A DNA stretch of 64,000 nucleotides, taken from the NCBI GenBank assembly GCA_030603665.1, contig JAUVXJ010000007.1, positions 1-64,000 of the forward strand. The letters run 5' to 3'. Made by a program: the position numbers and the translations under genes. Of the stretch, positions 53,682-62,404 are shown in pieces (position 1 is the first letter of the stretch; every line of letters begins with the position of its first letter). The DNA is from Chloroflexota bacterium (GTDB taxonomy: Bacteria > Chloroflexota > Anaerolineae > UBA7937 > B3-Chlor). Below the pieces are notes generated by a model that saw only the letters and a program-made list of their open reading frames with translations, was not told the origin of the DNA and made no database searches.

Positions 53682-54728
53682 ATGAAGACTGACTCATTGA
53701 GAGGAAGAGACTTCCTCACTACTGCTGACTTCAGCCGAGAAGAGATCCAGACCATCATCGATGTAGCCCTGGATCTGAAGATGCGCTTCGCGGTCCGTGA
53801 GCCTCACAGGCTGCTACAGGATATGACGCTTTTTATGATCTTCTACGGCATGTCGCTGCGCACCAGGAACAGCTTTGAGGCTGGCATGACCCAACTCGGA
53901 GGACATGCTCACTACCTCTCCCCGGGCGAGATCTATACGCCCGCGCTGGATGACGAGCTTCGAGAGTACAGAACGGAGAGCGTGGCGGACGTCGCTCGCG
54001 TGCTCAGTCGCATGGGTCATGGCATCGCCATTCGTTGCTTCGGGCAAGCTGTAAACTGGGTCTACGGCGCGGGCCAGGCTGTCTTGGACGGATTCGCCAA
54101 ATGGTCAGACATCCCCGTCATTAACATGGAATCGGACATGTACCATCCATGCCAGGGGATGGCCGATATCCTGACCATGAAGGAGAAGCTTGGGCAGCTG
54201 GACGGCAAGAAGTTCGTGATGAGCTGGGCCTACTCGCCTCGCTCCCAGAAGCCGCTCAGTGTTGCCCACAGCGCCCTGCTGGTCACCAGCCAGATGGGCA
54301 TGGACGTAACCGTCGCCTATCCAGAAGGCTTCGACCTCGACCCCATGGTAATGGAAAAGGTACAGGCTAACGCGGATAGGTACGGCCGCTCCGTCGAGAT
54401 CGCCCACGACATGAAGGAAGCCGTTCGCGGGGCAGATGTCGTCTATGCCAAGAACTGGACCTCGCGCCACTTCTTCCCACCGGAGACCGACGCTCCCCAG
54501 CCCGAGGAGGTTCAGAAGCTCTTCGAGGAGAACCGACACTGGATGTGCGACGAAGACACTATGAAGCTGGCCAACAGCAACGCTTCCTACATGCACTGCC
54601 TTCCCGCCGACCGCAACTTCGAGGTCACCAGTGCAGTCATGGATGGGCCTCAGTCGGCCGTCTTTGACCAGGCCGAGAACCGTTTGCACGCACAGAAAGC
54701 TATCATGGCCCTCACCATGGGGGGCTAG
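53682..54728 (+). CDS. carbamoyltransferase of the knotted YgeW/N-acetylornithine type
   Basis: 348 aa. Carbamoyl-phosphate motifs are MSLRTRNSFE (SxRTR), HPCQGMADILT and HCLPADRN. Segments WAYSPRSQKPLSVAHSALLV and YAKNW resemble YgeW and knotted acetyl/succinyl-ornithine transcarbamylases more than anabolic ArgF. In anaerobic purine and ureide breakdown such an enzyme releases carbamoyl phosphate, which carbamate kinase uses to make ATP. Being the first gene of a nucleobase-type catabolic operon supports this degradative direction. No carbamate kinase is in the window. The upstream promoter is a perfect consensus. Confidence 0.85.
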   Translation: MKTDSLRGRDFLTTADFSREEIQTIIDVALDLKMRFAVREPHRLLQDMTLFMIFYGMSLRTRNSFEAGMTQLGGHAHYLSPGEIYTPALDDELREYRTESVADVARVLSRMGHGIAIRCFGQAVNWVYGAGQAVLDGFAKWSDIPVINMESDMYHPCQGMADILTMKEKLGQLDGKKFVMSWAYSPRSQKPLSVAHSALLVTSQMGMDVTVAYPEGFDLDPMVMEKVQANADRYGRSVEIAHDMKEAVRGADVVYAKNWTSRHFFPPETDAPQPEEVQKLFEENRHWMCDEDTMKLANSNASYMHCLPADRNFEVTSAVMDGPQSAVFDQAENRLHAQKAIMALTMGG

Positions 54729-54769
54729 AAAACGCCACTACCCGTTGATGAAAGGGAGGATTGCCTAAC

Positions 54770-55531
54770 ATGCCGATCCAATCCGTGAACAGAGCCATTT
54801 CGATACTCAACGCCTTCAGTATCAACGAGCCCCAGTTGGGCGTGACCGAATTGAGTCACAGGCTTGGTCTCCACAAGAGCACCGTCCACCGTCTGCTCGC
54901 TTCTCTGCAGAAGGGCGGTTTGGTGGAGCGGGACCCACGCAACCGCAAGTACAGTCTGGGCATACGGCTGATAGAGCTTGCCGGGACGATGCTCAACAGC
55001 CGCAACGTTCCACAAGTAGTGCGCCCGTACCTGCACTACCTGGCGGACGCCGCTGAGGAGCTCACCTATCTCGCCTATCTCGTGGGGGATGAGGTGCTCA
55101 ACGTAGAACAGATACCCGGCCCTCACCTGGTACAGTCGGTAGGCTGGCAAGGCAGACGCACTCCCTTGCACAGCACTTCCGCTGGCAAGATCTTCCTGGC
55201 CTACATGCCGGAGAAGGAGCTGGAGCGAGTGCTTGAGAAGGGGCTGTCTGGAACAACCTCCAAGACCATCACCGATCCAGCCGACCTGAGATATGAGTTG
55301 GAGCGGGTGCGCGAACAGGGCTACGCCACGTCATTTGAGGAACTGGAGGAGGGCACCAACGCCATCGCCGTGCCCATCACCAGCCCCAATGACGAGGTAA
55401 TCGCAGCCATCGGCGTGGTTGGACCCTCCTATCGCTTCACGCCAGAGAGATCCATGAGCCACCTGGACGTGATCAGGAGCGTGGCCAGAGAGGTCTCCCA
55501 CCGGTTGGGCAATTCCCTGTTCAAGCCCTAA
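54770..55531 (+). CDS. IclR-family transcriptional regulator
   Basis: 253 aa from ATG 54770 (AGGGAGG 10 nt upstream). The N-terminal winged helix is VTELSHRLGLHKSTVHRLLA (about residues 25-45), with wing KGGLVERDPRNRKYSLG. The IclR effector domain follows (RPYLHYLADAAEEL, GRRTPLHSTSAGK, EEGTNAIAVPI). IclR proteins control aromatic, allantoin and acetate catabolism, as repressors or activators. This one probably governs the divergent promoters at 53286-53451 in response to an intermediate of the pathway. Confidence 0.92.
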   Translation: MPIQSVNRAISILNAFSINEPQLGVTELSHRLGLHKSTVHRLLASLQKGGLVERDPRNRKYSLGIRLIELAGTMLNSRNVPQVVRPYLHYLADAAEELTYLAYLVGDEVLNVEQIPGPHLVQSVGWQGRRTPLHSTSAGKIFLAYMPEKELERVLEKGLSGTTSKTITDPADLRYELERVREQGYATSFEELEEGTNAIAVPITSPNDEVIAAIGVVGPSYRFTPERSMSHLDVIRSVAREVSHRLGNSLFKP

Positions 55532-55561
55532 GCGCCCGGCTCTTCCGACGAGAAGCTTCAA

Positions 55562-56905
55562 ATGGCTCGATCCTTGTCATCCGCTTCGCCCTTTATCCCA
55601 AGCGCGAAGAAAGGAAAAGCCAAGGTGCGGGTAGCAGGAAGATACGCCATCACCATGGGCCCAAGAGGCGTGGTGGCGGATCCCATCATCGAGATAGAGG
55701 GCAATCGTATCAAGAGCATCGATAGTCAGCCTGGCTCACAGGCAGACTTCTGGGTCGACGGCATCATACTGCCGGGCCTGATCAGTACCCACACTCATCT
55801 CCATGGTCTCGTGGCCTACGGTCACCCCGTTCCGCCTCCGGCCGGCTTCTGGCCTTTTCTCAAGGAATGGTGGTGGCCCTTGGTGGAGGATGTGCTCACG
55901 GCGGAGGACGTGGAGAGCCTGGCGGCCTATGCAGCGCTCCTGCACGTGAAATCGGGATACACATGCTTCTGTGACGTCATGGAGGCACCTTATGCAGAGG
56001 CTGGCTTCATGATGCGAGAGGCCGCGGCCATCGACGCGACCGGCGCTCGGGCGTTCGTGTCTAATGAAGCGACCGAGCGAGCCGGCCCGGAGATTGCTCA
56101 GAAGCTTCTCGAAGAGAACGCTGCCCTGCTGGATCTATCGGGTCGCGTGCAGGGTTTGATGAGCGTGCACACCACCTTCTCCTGCAGCGGAGACTTCATA
56201 CGCAAGGCCAAAGAGACAGCGCGCGACAAAGACGCGCTTTTCCAACTCCATCTGTCCGAGGGGACCTACCACGTCCAGGATACTCAGGAGCGATTCGGCA
56301 AGAGGCCGGTTCCCTATCTGGATGACCTGGGAGTGCTGGACGAGATGACCATCGCCTCTCAGAGCGTACATCTCACGGAAGATGAGATAGAGACTCTGGC
56401 AGCGAGGGAGGTCAACGTCTCCCACAATCCCATCTCCAACATGGAGATTGGCACAGGCGCCGCGCCGGTTGCACAGATGTTGGAGCGCGGAGTGAACGTC
56501 ACTCTAGGTGACGATGGGTTCGTCAGAGCGTTCGACCCCTTCATCAACATGAGCACCACCTTTTTGTTGCACGCCTTGACAACAGGGGGTGGCCACGTGG
56601 GCACCCAGGATGTGCTCGCCTTCTTGACCACCAATGCCGCCCGCGCACTGCGGTTGGAGGCCGGTTCTATTGAGGAAGGCAATCTGGCCGACTTGGTGCT
56701 GCTGGAGGATAGCTCCCCTGCCCCCCTGGGCCCTGAGAACGCCATATACCACACGGTACTTGGCGCAGCGTCAGGCGATGTGAGGGCCGTCATCGTGGAC
56801 GGACAAGTGGTCATATACAGGGGTGTGGCGCAGTTGGTGGATGAGGAGCAACTCAAGCACAGATCGATGGACACCATTCATAGACTCTGGAAAGGGAGTG
56901 CATAG
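55562..56905 (+). CDS. SsnA-like amidohydrolase (nucleobase/guanine deaminase superfamily)
   Basis: 447 aa. Metal ligands of the amidohydrolase superfamily are visible: STHTHLHG (HxH), QLHLSEG, SVHLTEDE and the aspartate in TLGDDGF. SHNPISNMEIGTGAAPV matches the HNPxSN pattern of SsnA, AtzA and guanine deaminase-like enzymes. The chemistry is usually hydrolytic deamination or ring opening of an N-heterocycle. In E. coli, ssnA lies in the ygeW-ygfK-xdhD purine region, which parallels the present operon. Substrate is not certain; a cyclic imide or enamide is also possible. Confidence 0.85.
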   Translation: MARSLSSASPFIPSAKKGKAKVRVAGRYAITMGPRGVVADPIIEIEGNRIKSIDSQPGSQADFWVDGIILPGLISTHTHLHGLVAYGHPVPPPAGFWPFLKEWWWPLVEDVLTAEDVESLAAYAALLHVKSGYTCFCDVMEAPYAEAGFMMREAAAIDATGARAFVSNEATERAGPEIAQKLLEENAALLDLSGRVQGLMSVHTTFSCSGDFIRKAKETARDKDALFQLHLSEGTYHVQDTQERFGKRPVPYLDDLGVLDEMTIASQSVHLTEDEIETLAAREVNVSHNPISNMEIGTGAAPVAQMLERGVNVTLGDDGFVRAFDPFINMSTTFLLHALTTGGGHVGTQDVLAFLTTNAARALRLEAGSIEEGNLADLVLLEDSSPAPLGPENAIYHTVLGAASGDVRAVIVDGQVVIYRGVAQLVDEEQLKHRSMDTIHRLWKGSA

Positions 56906-56935
56906 ACCCAACGCGAGAGCAAGGAGACCTTACGC

Positions 56936-58309
56936 ATGAGTGGAAGGACGACCGCTGCACGGCTCTCCCCGGAGGAGAGGGTGAAGGGCTTCGAGGAAAT
57001 TGAAAGAACTCTGACGCCTGTGCAAGCGACTATCGAGGCCTCCCGTTGCCTGATGTGCGAAGATGCCCCGTGCAACAAGGGGTGTCCAGCAGGAATAGAT
57101 ATCCGCAGTTTCATCCGCAAGATCAGATTCAATAACATTTGGGGCGGGATCAGAATACTGAGAGAGGCGAATATCTTCTCAGGCGTGTGTGGGAGGGTGT
57201 GTCCCACTGACGCGCTGTGCGAGGAGCAATGTCGAAGCCAGGTACTGACGGAGCCTATCAACATCGGCGCTTTGCAGAGGTTCCTCACCGACTTCGAGGC
57301 AGACCTTGGGGCGAGGAAGAGAGTTGCCGCCGAGAAGCTTCCCCACAAGGTAGCCATCGTTGGCAGCGGTCCAGCCGGACTGGCGGCAGCCAACGAACTG
57401 GCCCTGCTTGGGTATGCGGTCACCGTCTTCGAGGCGTCATCCCGTCTGGGAGGGGCCATGACCGCTGCCATCCCATCTTTCAAGCTGCCCAACAGCGTTG
57501 TCGAGGCCGAGATAGATCTGATCAGTGAGCTGGGCGTCGAGTTCAAGCCGGATACTCCGCTCAACGATGACCTGACCATAGATGATCTCTTCGAGCGAGG
57601 ATACGAGGCTGTCTTCATCGCTGTTGGTCTTGGCAAACCCTTTCCACTTGAAATAGAGGGTGAAAACCTCCAGGGTGTCTATTCGGCAATGGAATTGCTG
57701 GCGGCGGCTAAGGGACTGCACGGATCACAATCGACGAAGGTAGGCAAGAACGTCATCGTCATCGGCGGCGGGAGTGTGGCCGTGAACGCCGCCACCTCAG
57801 CTCTCCGTTTGGGCGCTGAGCGAGCGACCCTCGTCTGCCTTGAGGCACCGGATGAGATGCCAGCTTTCTCCGAGGACGTGGAGTTGGCCTGGAGGGAAGG
57901 CGTGGAATTCCTGACCAGGGTGCGGCCTGTCAGATTCCTCCACAACGGCAAGGACGGCGTCGCCGGAGTGGAAGGCGTTCGCATTGACTGGAAAGAGCCC
58001 GGCGAGTTCGTCCCCGAGAACGCGGTGGACGTGGAAGGTTCCATGCTCACGCTTCCGTGCGACAATGTGATCGTCGCCATCGGGCAAGGCCCTGACGACA
58101 ACGCCATCATGCAGTTCCAGAGCCTGAAGACCAACGTCCGTGGATACCTGCTCGTGGATGAGGACACTCTGATGACTTCCCGACCCGGGGTGTTCGCGGG
58201 CGGAGACGTGCTGCACAACCCCATCTCCCGTACCGTCGTTCAAGCTGTGGCCTACGGAAAACACGCAGCCCACTCCATCCACGACTACCTGAATGGAACC
58301 AATCAGTAG
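56936..58309 (+). CDS. GltD/PreT-like FAD- and NAD(P)H-binding iron-sulfur oxidoreductase subunit
   Basis: 457 aa with an AAGGAGA Shine-Dalgarno. The N-terminal Fer4_20-type iron-sulfur domain has RCLMCEDAPCNKGCPAGID and GVCGRVCPTDALCEEQC. The FAD motif is VAIVGSGPAGLAAANELALL and the NAD(P) motif IVIGGGSVAVNAATSA; GVFAGGDVLHNP closes the FAD site. In dihydropyrimidine dehydrogenase PreTA this subunit takes electrons from NAD(P)H and hands them to PreA. The PreA-like gene follows directly, with start and stop 10 bp apart, so a PreTA-type heteromer is expected. Confidence 0.9.
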   Translation: MSGRTTAARLSPEERVKGFEEIERTLTPVQATIEASRCLMCEDAPCNKGCPAGIDIRSFIRKIRFNNIWGGIRILREANIFSGVCGRVCPTDALCEEQCRSQVLTEPINIGALQRFLTDFEADLGARKRVAAEKLPHKVAIVGSGPAGLAAANELALLGYAVTVFEASSRLGGAMTAAIPSFKLPNSVVEAEIDLISELGVEFKPDTPLNDDLTIDDLFERGYEAVFIAVGLGKPFPLEIEGENLQGVYSAMELLAAAKGLHGSQSTKVGKNVIVIGGGSVAVNAATSALRLGAERATLVCLEAPDEMPAFSEDVELAWREGVEFLTRVRPVRFLHNGKDGVAGVEGVRIDWKEPGEFVPENAVDVEGSMLTLPCDNVIVAIGQGPDDNAIMQFQSLKTNVRGYLLVDEDTLMTSRPGVFAGGDVLHNPISRTVVQAVAYGKHAAHSIHDYLNGTNQ

Positions 58310-58319
58310 AGGGAGTTGG

Positions 58320-59534
58320 ATGATGTATCAGGAACCCGAAGTAGACCTGTCAGTGGAGTACTGTGGCATCCGGTTCGAGAACCCTTTCGTTCTCTCCTCC
58401 GCGCCGCCGTCGGACAGCTACGAGATGGTCAAGAGGGCGTTTGACGCCGGCTGGGCTGGAGCCATCATGAAGACCACCTCGGTTGAGAGCTACCAGGTCG
58501 ACATTAGTTACCCCATCATGACCAGCATGGACTACGAGGAGAAGAAAGGGGTAGCTCTGGGCAACATAGACAACATCTCCGAATGGCATATGGACGTCAT
58601 GGAGGATGCGGTCCGTAGATTGAAGGACGAATTCCCCACGAAAGTGGTGGGCCTGAGCCTGTGGGGCACCACCAACAGGGATCACTGGGAGGAACTGACC
58701 AAGCGTTCCGTGGATGTGGGAGCCGATCTGGTGGAGGTGAGCATGTCCTGTCCCACCGATTCCCCCTTTGCCAGAGCATCGTTGATGGTTGGCCAGGTCC
58801 CGGATGACGTCAAGCGAGTACTCGGTTGGGTGAAGGAACGCTCCGGCAAGATGCCGGTAGTCGCCAAGCTGACGTCGCAGGTGACGGATATAGCGGAGAT
58901 CGTCGAGGCCGTGGAGGAAGCAGGTGGCGACGGCGTGTGTGCCAGCGACACGGTCCATGGATTGCTGGGGATAGACCTCGACACATTCATCCCCAATCCG
59001 AGCATTAACGGCAAGTCGACGTTCTGCGGTGTGAGCGGACCAGTGGTCAAGCCCATCACCCTCAGGACGCTGGCCATGATCGCCAAAGGCTCGGGCATCC
59101 CCTTGGCAGCGAGCGGCGGAGCAACCACCTGGCAGGACTGTGCTGAATACATGCTCGTTGGTGCGTCTACCGTGCAATTCTGCACCGCGGTCATGCATTA
59201 TGGTTATGACATCGTTGAAGACCTCCAAGAGGGTCTAGCGTACTTCCTGGAGCACAAGGGCTTGAAGAGCTCAAAGGATCTCGTGGGCAAGGCCTTGCCT
59301 AACATCGTCGCCCACGGCGATCTGCTGGTCAAGAAGGATGTCGTGACCAGCATTGACGAGGCGATCTGCACCAAGTGCGGCATGTGCTACTACGCCTGTC
59401 GCGACGGTGGACACCAAGCCTACGAACTGGCCGAAGACGGACTACCCAAACCAGACCCGGACAAATGCTACGGCTGCGCGCTGTGCGTGGAAATCTGCCC
59501 TGTGGAGTGCATCTCCCTCGTTCCCAGACGCTAG
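58320..59534 (+). CDS. PreA-like dihydropyrimidine/dihydroorotate dehydrogenase with C-terminal 2[4Fe-4S] ferredoxin
   Basis: 404 aa from ATG 58320 (AGAGGGAG upstream). The FMN-binding TIM barrel begins FENPFVLSSAPPSDS. The active-site region VEVSMSCPTDSP keeps a cysteine but departs from the usual NFSCPH of PreA. The C-terminal ferredoxin has CTKCGMCYYAC and CYGCALCVEICP. With the PreT-like subunit it should reduce (or oxidise) a C=C bond in a pyrimidine-like ring. The changed active-site segment makes a non-uracil substrate plausible. Confidence 0.88.
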   Translation: MMYQEPEVDLSVEYCGIRFENPFVLSSAPPSDSYEMVKRAFDAGWAGAIMKTTSVESYQVDISYPIMTSMDYEEKKGVALGNIDNISEWHMDVMEDAVRRLKDEFPTKVVGLSLWGTTNRDHWEELTKRSVDVGADLVEVSMSCPTDSPFARASLMVGQVPDDVKRVLGWVKERSGKMPVVAKLTSQVTDIAEIVEAVEEAGGDGVCASDTVHGLLGIDLDTFIPNPSINGKSTFCGVSGPVVKPITLRTLAMIAKGSGIPLAASGGATTWQDCAEYMLVGASTVQFCTAVMHYGYDIVEDLQEGLAYFLEHKGLKSSKDLVGKALPNIVAHGDLLVKKDVVTSIDEAICTKCGMCYYACRDGGHQAYELAEDGLPKPDPDKCYGCALCVEICPVECISLVPRR

Positions 59535-59572
59535 CTAAGGGAATGAACTCCTTGGCACCTGCGAGAGAAGCT

Positions 59573-62341
59573 ATGCCTGAGATGGAACTGAACCTCACCG
59601 TCAACGGAGAATCCATGGTGGCGCACGCGCCGCCAGAGATGAACTTGCTGACCTTCCTGAGGGAAAGGCTGAGGCTCACCGGGGCAAAGAATGGCTGCTC
59701 CGAAGGGACTTGCGGCGCATGCACGGTCCTCGTCGATGGTCAGCCGGTACGATCTTGCCGGAGGAAGATGAAGGATCTAGACGGCAGCGCGGTAACCACC
59801 ATCGAGGGCCTTCCCATTGACGGCAAGCCGCACCCCCTTCAGAAGGCCTTTGCCCGTCACGGTGCACCCCAGTGTGGATTCTGCACTCCGGGCATGATAC
59901 TCACCGCGAAGGCCTTGCTGGATGAGAATCCAAACCCCACCCGTGAGGAGATGAAGCGTGCCCTGAATCCCGTGCTCTGCCGATGCGGATCCTACCCAGC
60001 CATCTTTCGGGCCATTGAGGACGCCTCCAGGGAAACGGCTGGCGCCGGAGCGCCGAAACCAGTCATCACGGTCGATGTCGTGGGCGCAGTGGTGGAGAAG
60101 AAGGATGCGCTGGACAAGGCACTGGGCACCCTGAAGTACGGGGCCGACATGGTGCCCGACGGCGTCCTCTGGGGCAAGGCGCTGTGGAGCGCCCATCCCC
60201 ATGCAGCCATACTGAGTATCGACACCACGACGGCAGAGATGATGCCAGGAGTTCACACCGTTCTCACGGCCAAGGACGTTCCCGGCGACAACGTCTACGG
60301 GCCCATGGTCCGTGACGCTCAAGTCATGGCCATGAATAAGGTTCGCTTCGTGGGCGAACCCGTGGTGGTCGTCTTTGCCGAGACCGAGGAGCAGGCAGAG
60401 GCTGCCAGAGATGCCTGCCAGATGGAATATCGGCCTCTGCCAGGCGTCTTCACCCCTGAGCAAGCCCTCACACCGGACGCACCTCAGATCCACCCCGAGG
60501 GCAACATTCATCACGTAGCTCAGGTACGGAGGGGTGACACTGAAAAGGGCTTCCGCGAAGCGCACGCAGTCGTGGAGGGGACGTATACCACGCCGTTCAT
60601 AGAGCATGCCTACCTGGAGCCGGAAGCTGGCCTGGCTGAGCCCACCGAAGGCGGCGGTGTGAAGGTAATGATGAACACCCAGTACCCCTTCGGTGATCAA
60701 AGGCAGATAGCAGACGCCCTGGGCGTCGATGCCGAGAAGGTACACGTCGTGCAGATACCGGGGGGCGGCGCCTTCGGAGCCAAGAACGACATCACGTTGC
60801 AGATCATGCTCGCCATGGGCGCCTTGAGCACGGGCAAACCCGTGAAGATGGTCCTCACTCGCGGTGAGTCGCTGCGAGTCCATGTGAAGAAGCACGCCGT
60901 CGCGGCCCACTACAGGATGGGGGCCACCAAGGACGGCAAACTCGTGGCCTTGCAAGCAGAGCTGCTCCTCGACACGGGAGCTTACGGCTCTTGGGGCATC
61001 GAGGTTACAGAACAGGCGACAGTCTTTTCCACCGGCCCCTACGACATTCCCAACGTACACGTCGATTCCACTGCCGTGTACACCAATAACATCCCTTGCG
61101 GGGCGATGCGCGGTTTTGGTATTAACCAGGTGACCTTCGCCGTGGAGTCTCAGCTAGACGAGCTAGCTGAGAAGCTGGATATGGACCCGTTCGCCATCAG
61201 GCGCATCAACGCCATGAGGCCGGGTTCCACCACCAGCACGGGACAGGTACTGGGCTCCAGCGTCGGTATGCTGGAGACTCTGGAAGTCGTGGAGAAGGAA
61301 CTCGCTGCCCTGCCGCCTGTCGATTCCGAAGGGCGAAAGATCGGTGTAGGGGTGGCCTCGTGTTTCAAGAACGTAGGGCTGGGCCTTGGGGCCAATGACG
61401 TGGGTCGCGCCACGGTCGAACTGCTGCCAGATGGCAGGGTGCTGGTCCAGGTCGCCGCCTGCGAAGTGGGCCAGGGTTCTATGACCGTTGCAGCTCAAAT
61501 GGCTGCTCAGGTGCTGCACCTCCCGTACGATTCGGTTGAAGTCATGTACGGCGACACAGGCGGCCCTCTCGACACCGGGCCCACCTGCGCGTCTCGAACC
61601 ACGTTCGTTACGGGAAACGCAGTGGTCGCTGCGAGTGAGAGATTGAAGGACCTGCTTTCAGACTACGTGGCCGAGGAGTACGAGGTTCCCCGTGAGAAGC
61701 TTGAGTTCGGTGGAGGAGCCTTCGTTGACACCACAACAGGCGACCAGTTGCTCAGTCTGGCCGAGCTGGCGGAGAAGGCACAGGAGCGGGGACAGGCCTT
61801 CAGCGGCCAGGGCCAGTACACCGTGCCCAAGACCTACATGACCGCCGCAGCCCTGACGGAGAAGAAACCGGACGACTACACCAACTACATCGCCTTCGGG
61901 TTCGGCACCCAGGCCGCGCGAGTAGCGGTGGATGAGAGAACCGGCGCCGTCGAGGTATTGGATGTCGTGGCCTGCCACGACGTCGGCAAGGCCATCAACC
62001 CTCAGAATGTGCGACTCCAGATCGAGGGCAGCGTGATGATGGGGATGGGATACGCCCTCTCCGAGGAGTTCAAGATGGAAGAGGGCTGGAACGCAACGGA
62101 CACCTTGGGCAAATGCGGAGTCCCTCGCTCTCGGCAGACGCCCAACGTCGTCGCTTCTGTAGTCGAGGCGGCCGATCCCAATGGGCCTTTTGGGGCCAAA
62201 GGCCTGGGTGAGATTGCGTCACTGCCCACGGCCCCCGCCATCCTCAACGCCATCCACGATGCGACGGGAGTGCGCATCTACGATCTGCCCGCAAGGAAAT
62301 CGCGGGTCCTTGAGTCTCTAAAGGAGACTGCGGACCGCTAA
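59573..62341 (+). CDS. XdhD-like fused molybdenum hydroxylase (2Fe-2S plus Mo-binding domains)
   Basis: About 922 aa; ATG 59573 is the likely start, with 59543 and 59582 as alternatives. The plant-type 2Fe-2S cluster is CSEGTCGACTVLVDG, the second cluster is CGFCTPGM and CRCGSY. The xanthine-dehydrogenase Mo domain follows with PGGGAFGAKNDI, AMRGFGINQ and the catalytic glutamate in AKGLGEIASLP. This two-domain fusion without an FAD part matches E. coli XdhD. No separate FAD subunit is found in the window, so electrons must leave by another carrier, possibly the PreT/PreA proteins. The substrate is probably an N-heterocycle hydroxylated next to nitrogen. Confidence 0.92.
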   Translation: MPEMELNLTVNGESMVAHAPPEMNLLTFLRERLRLTGAKNGCSEGTCGACTVLVDGQPVRSCRRKMKDLDGSAVTTIEGLPIDGKPHPLQKAFARHGAPQCGFCTPGMILTAKALLDENPNPTREEMKRALNPVLCRCGSYPAIFRAIEDASRETAGAGAPKPVITVDVVGAVVEKKDALDKALGTLKYGADMVPDGVLWGKALWSAHPHAAILSIDTTTAEMMPGVHTVLTAKDVPGDNVYGPMVRDAQVMAMNKVRFVGEPVVVVFAETEEQAEAARDACQMEYRPLPGVFTPEQALTPDAPQIHPEGNIHHVAQVRRGDTEKGFREAHAVVEGTYTTPFIEHAYLEPEAGLAEPTEGGGVKVMMNTQYPFGDQRQIADALGVDAEKVHVVQIPGGGAFGAKNDITLQIMLAMGALSTGKPVKMVLTRGESLRVHVKKHAVAAHYRMGATKDGKLVALQAELLLDTGAYGSWGIEVTEQATVFSTGPYDIPNVHVDSTAVYTNNIPCGAMRGFGINQVTFAVESQLDELAEKLDMDPFAIRRINAMRPGSTTSTGQVLGSSVGMLETLEVVEKELAALPPVDSEGRKIGVGVASCFKNVGLGLGANDVGRATVELLPDGRVLVQVAACEVGQGSMTVAAQMAAQVLHLPYDSVEVMYGDTGGPLDTGPTCASRTTFVTGNAVVAASERLKDLLSDYVAEEYEVPREKLEFGGGAFVDTTTGDQLLSLAELAEKAQERGQAFSGQGQYTVPKTYMTAAALTEKKPDDYTNYIAFGFGTQAARVAVDERTGAVEVLDVVACHDVGKAINPQNVRLQIEGSVMMGMGYALSEEFKMEEGWNATDTLGKCGVPRSRQTPNVVASVVEAADPNGPFGAKGLGEIASLPTAPAILNAIHDATGVRIYDLPARKSRVLESLKETADR

Positions 62342-62404
62342 AGCAAGTTTGGGGCCGGCTTCGCGTCCCGCATGAGCCGAAGCCCAGACGAAGGAGAGCA
62401 GATC

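Noticed and set aside
59777-61060. 427-codon minus-strand open frame
   Set aside because: It is a shadow of the XdhD-like gene on the opposite strand; the plus-strand protein has all cofactor motifs.
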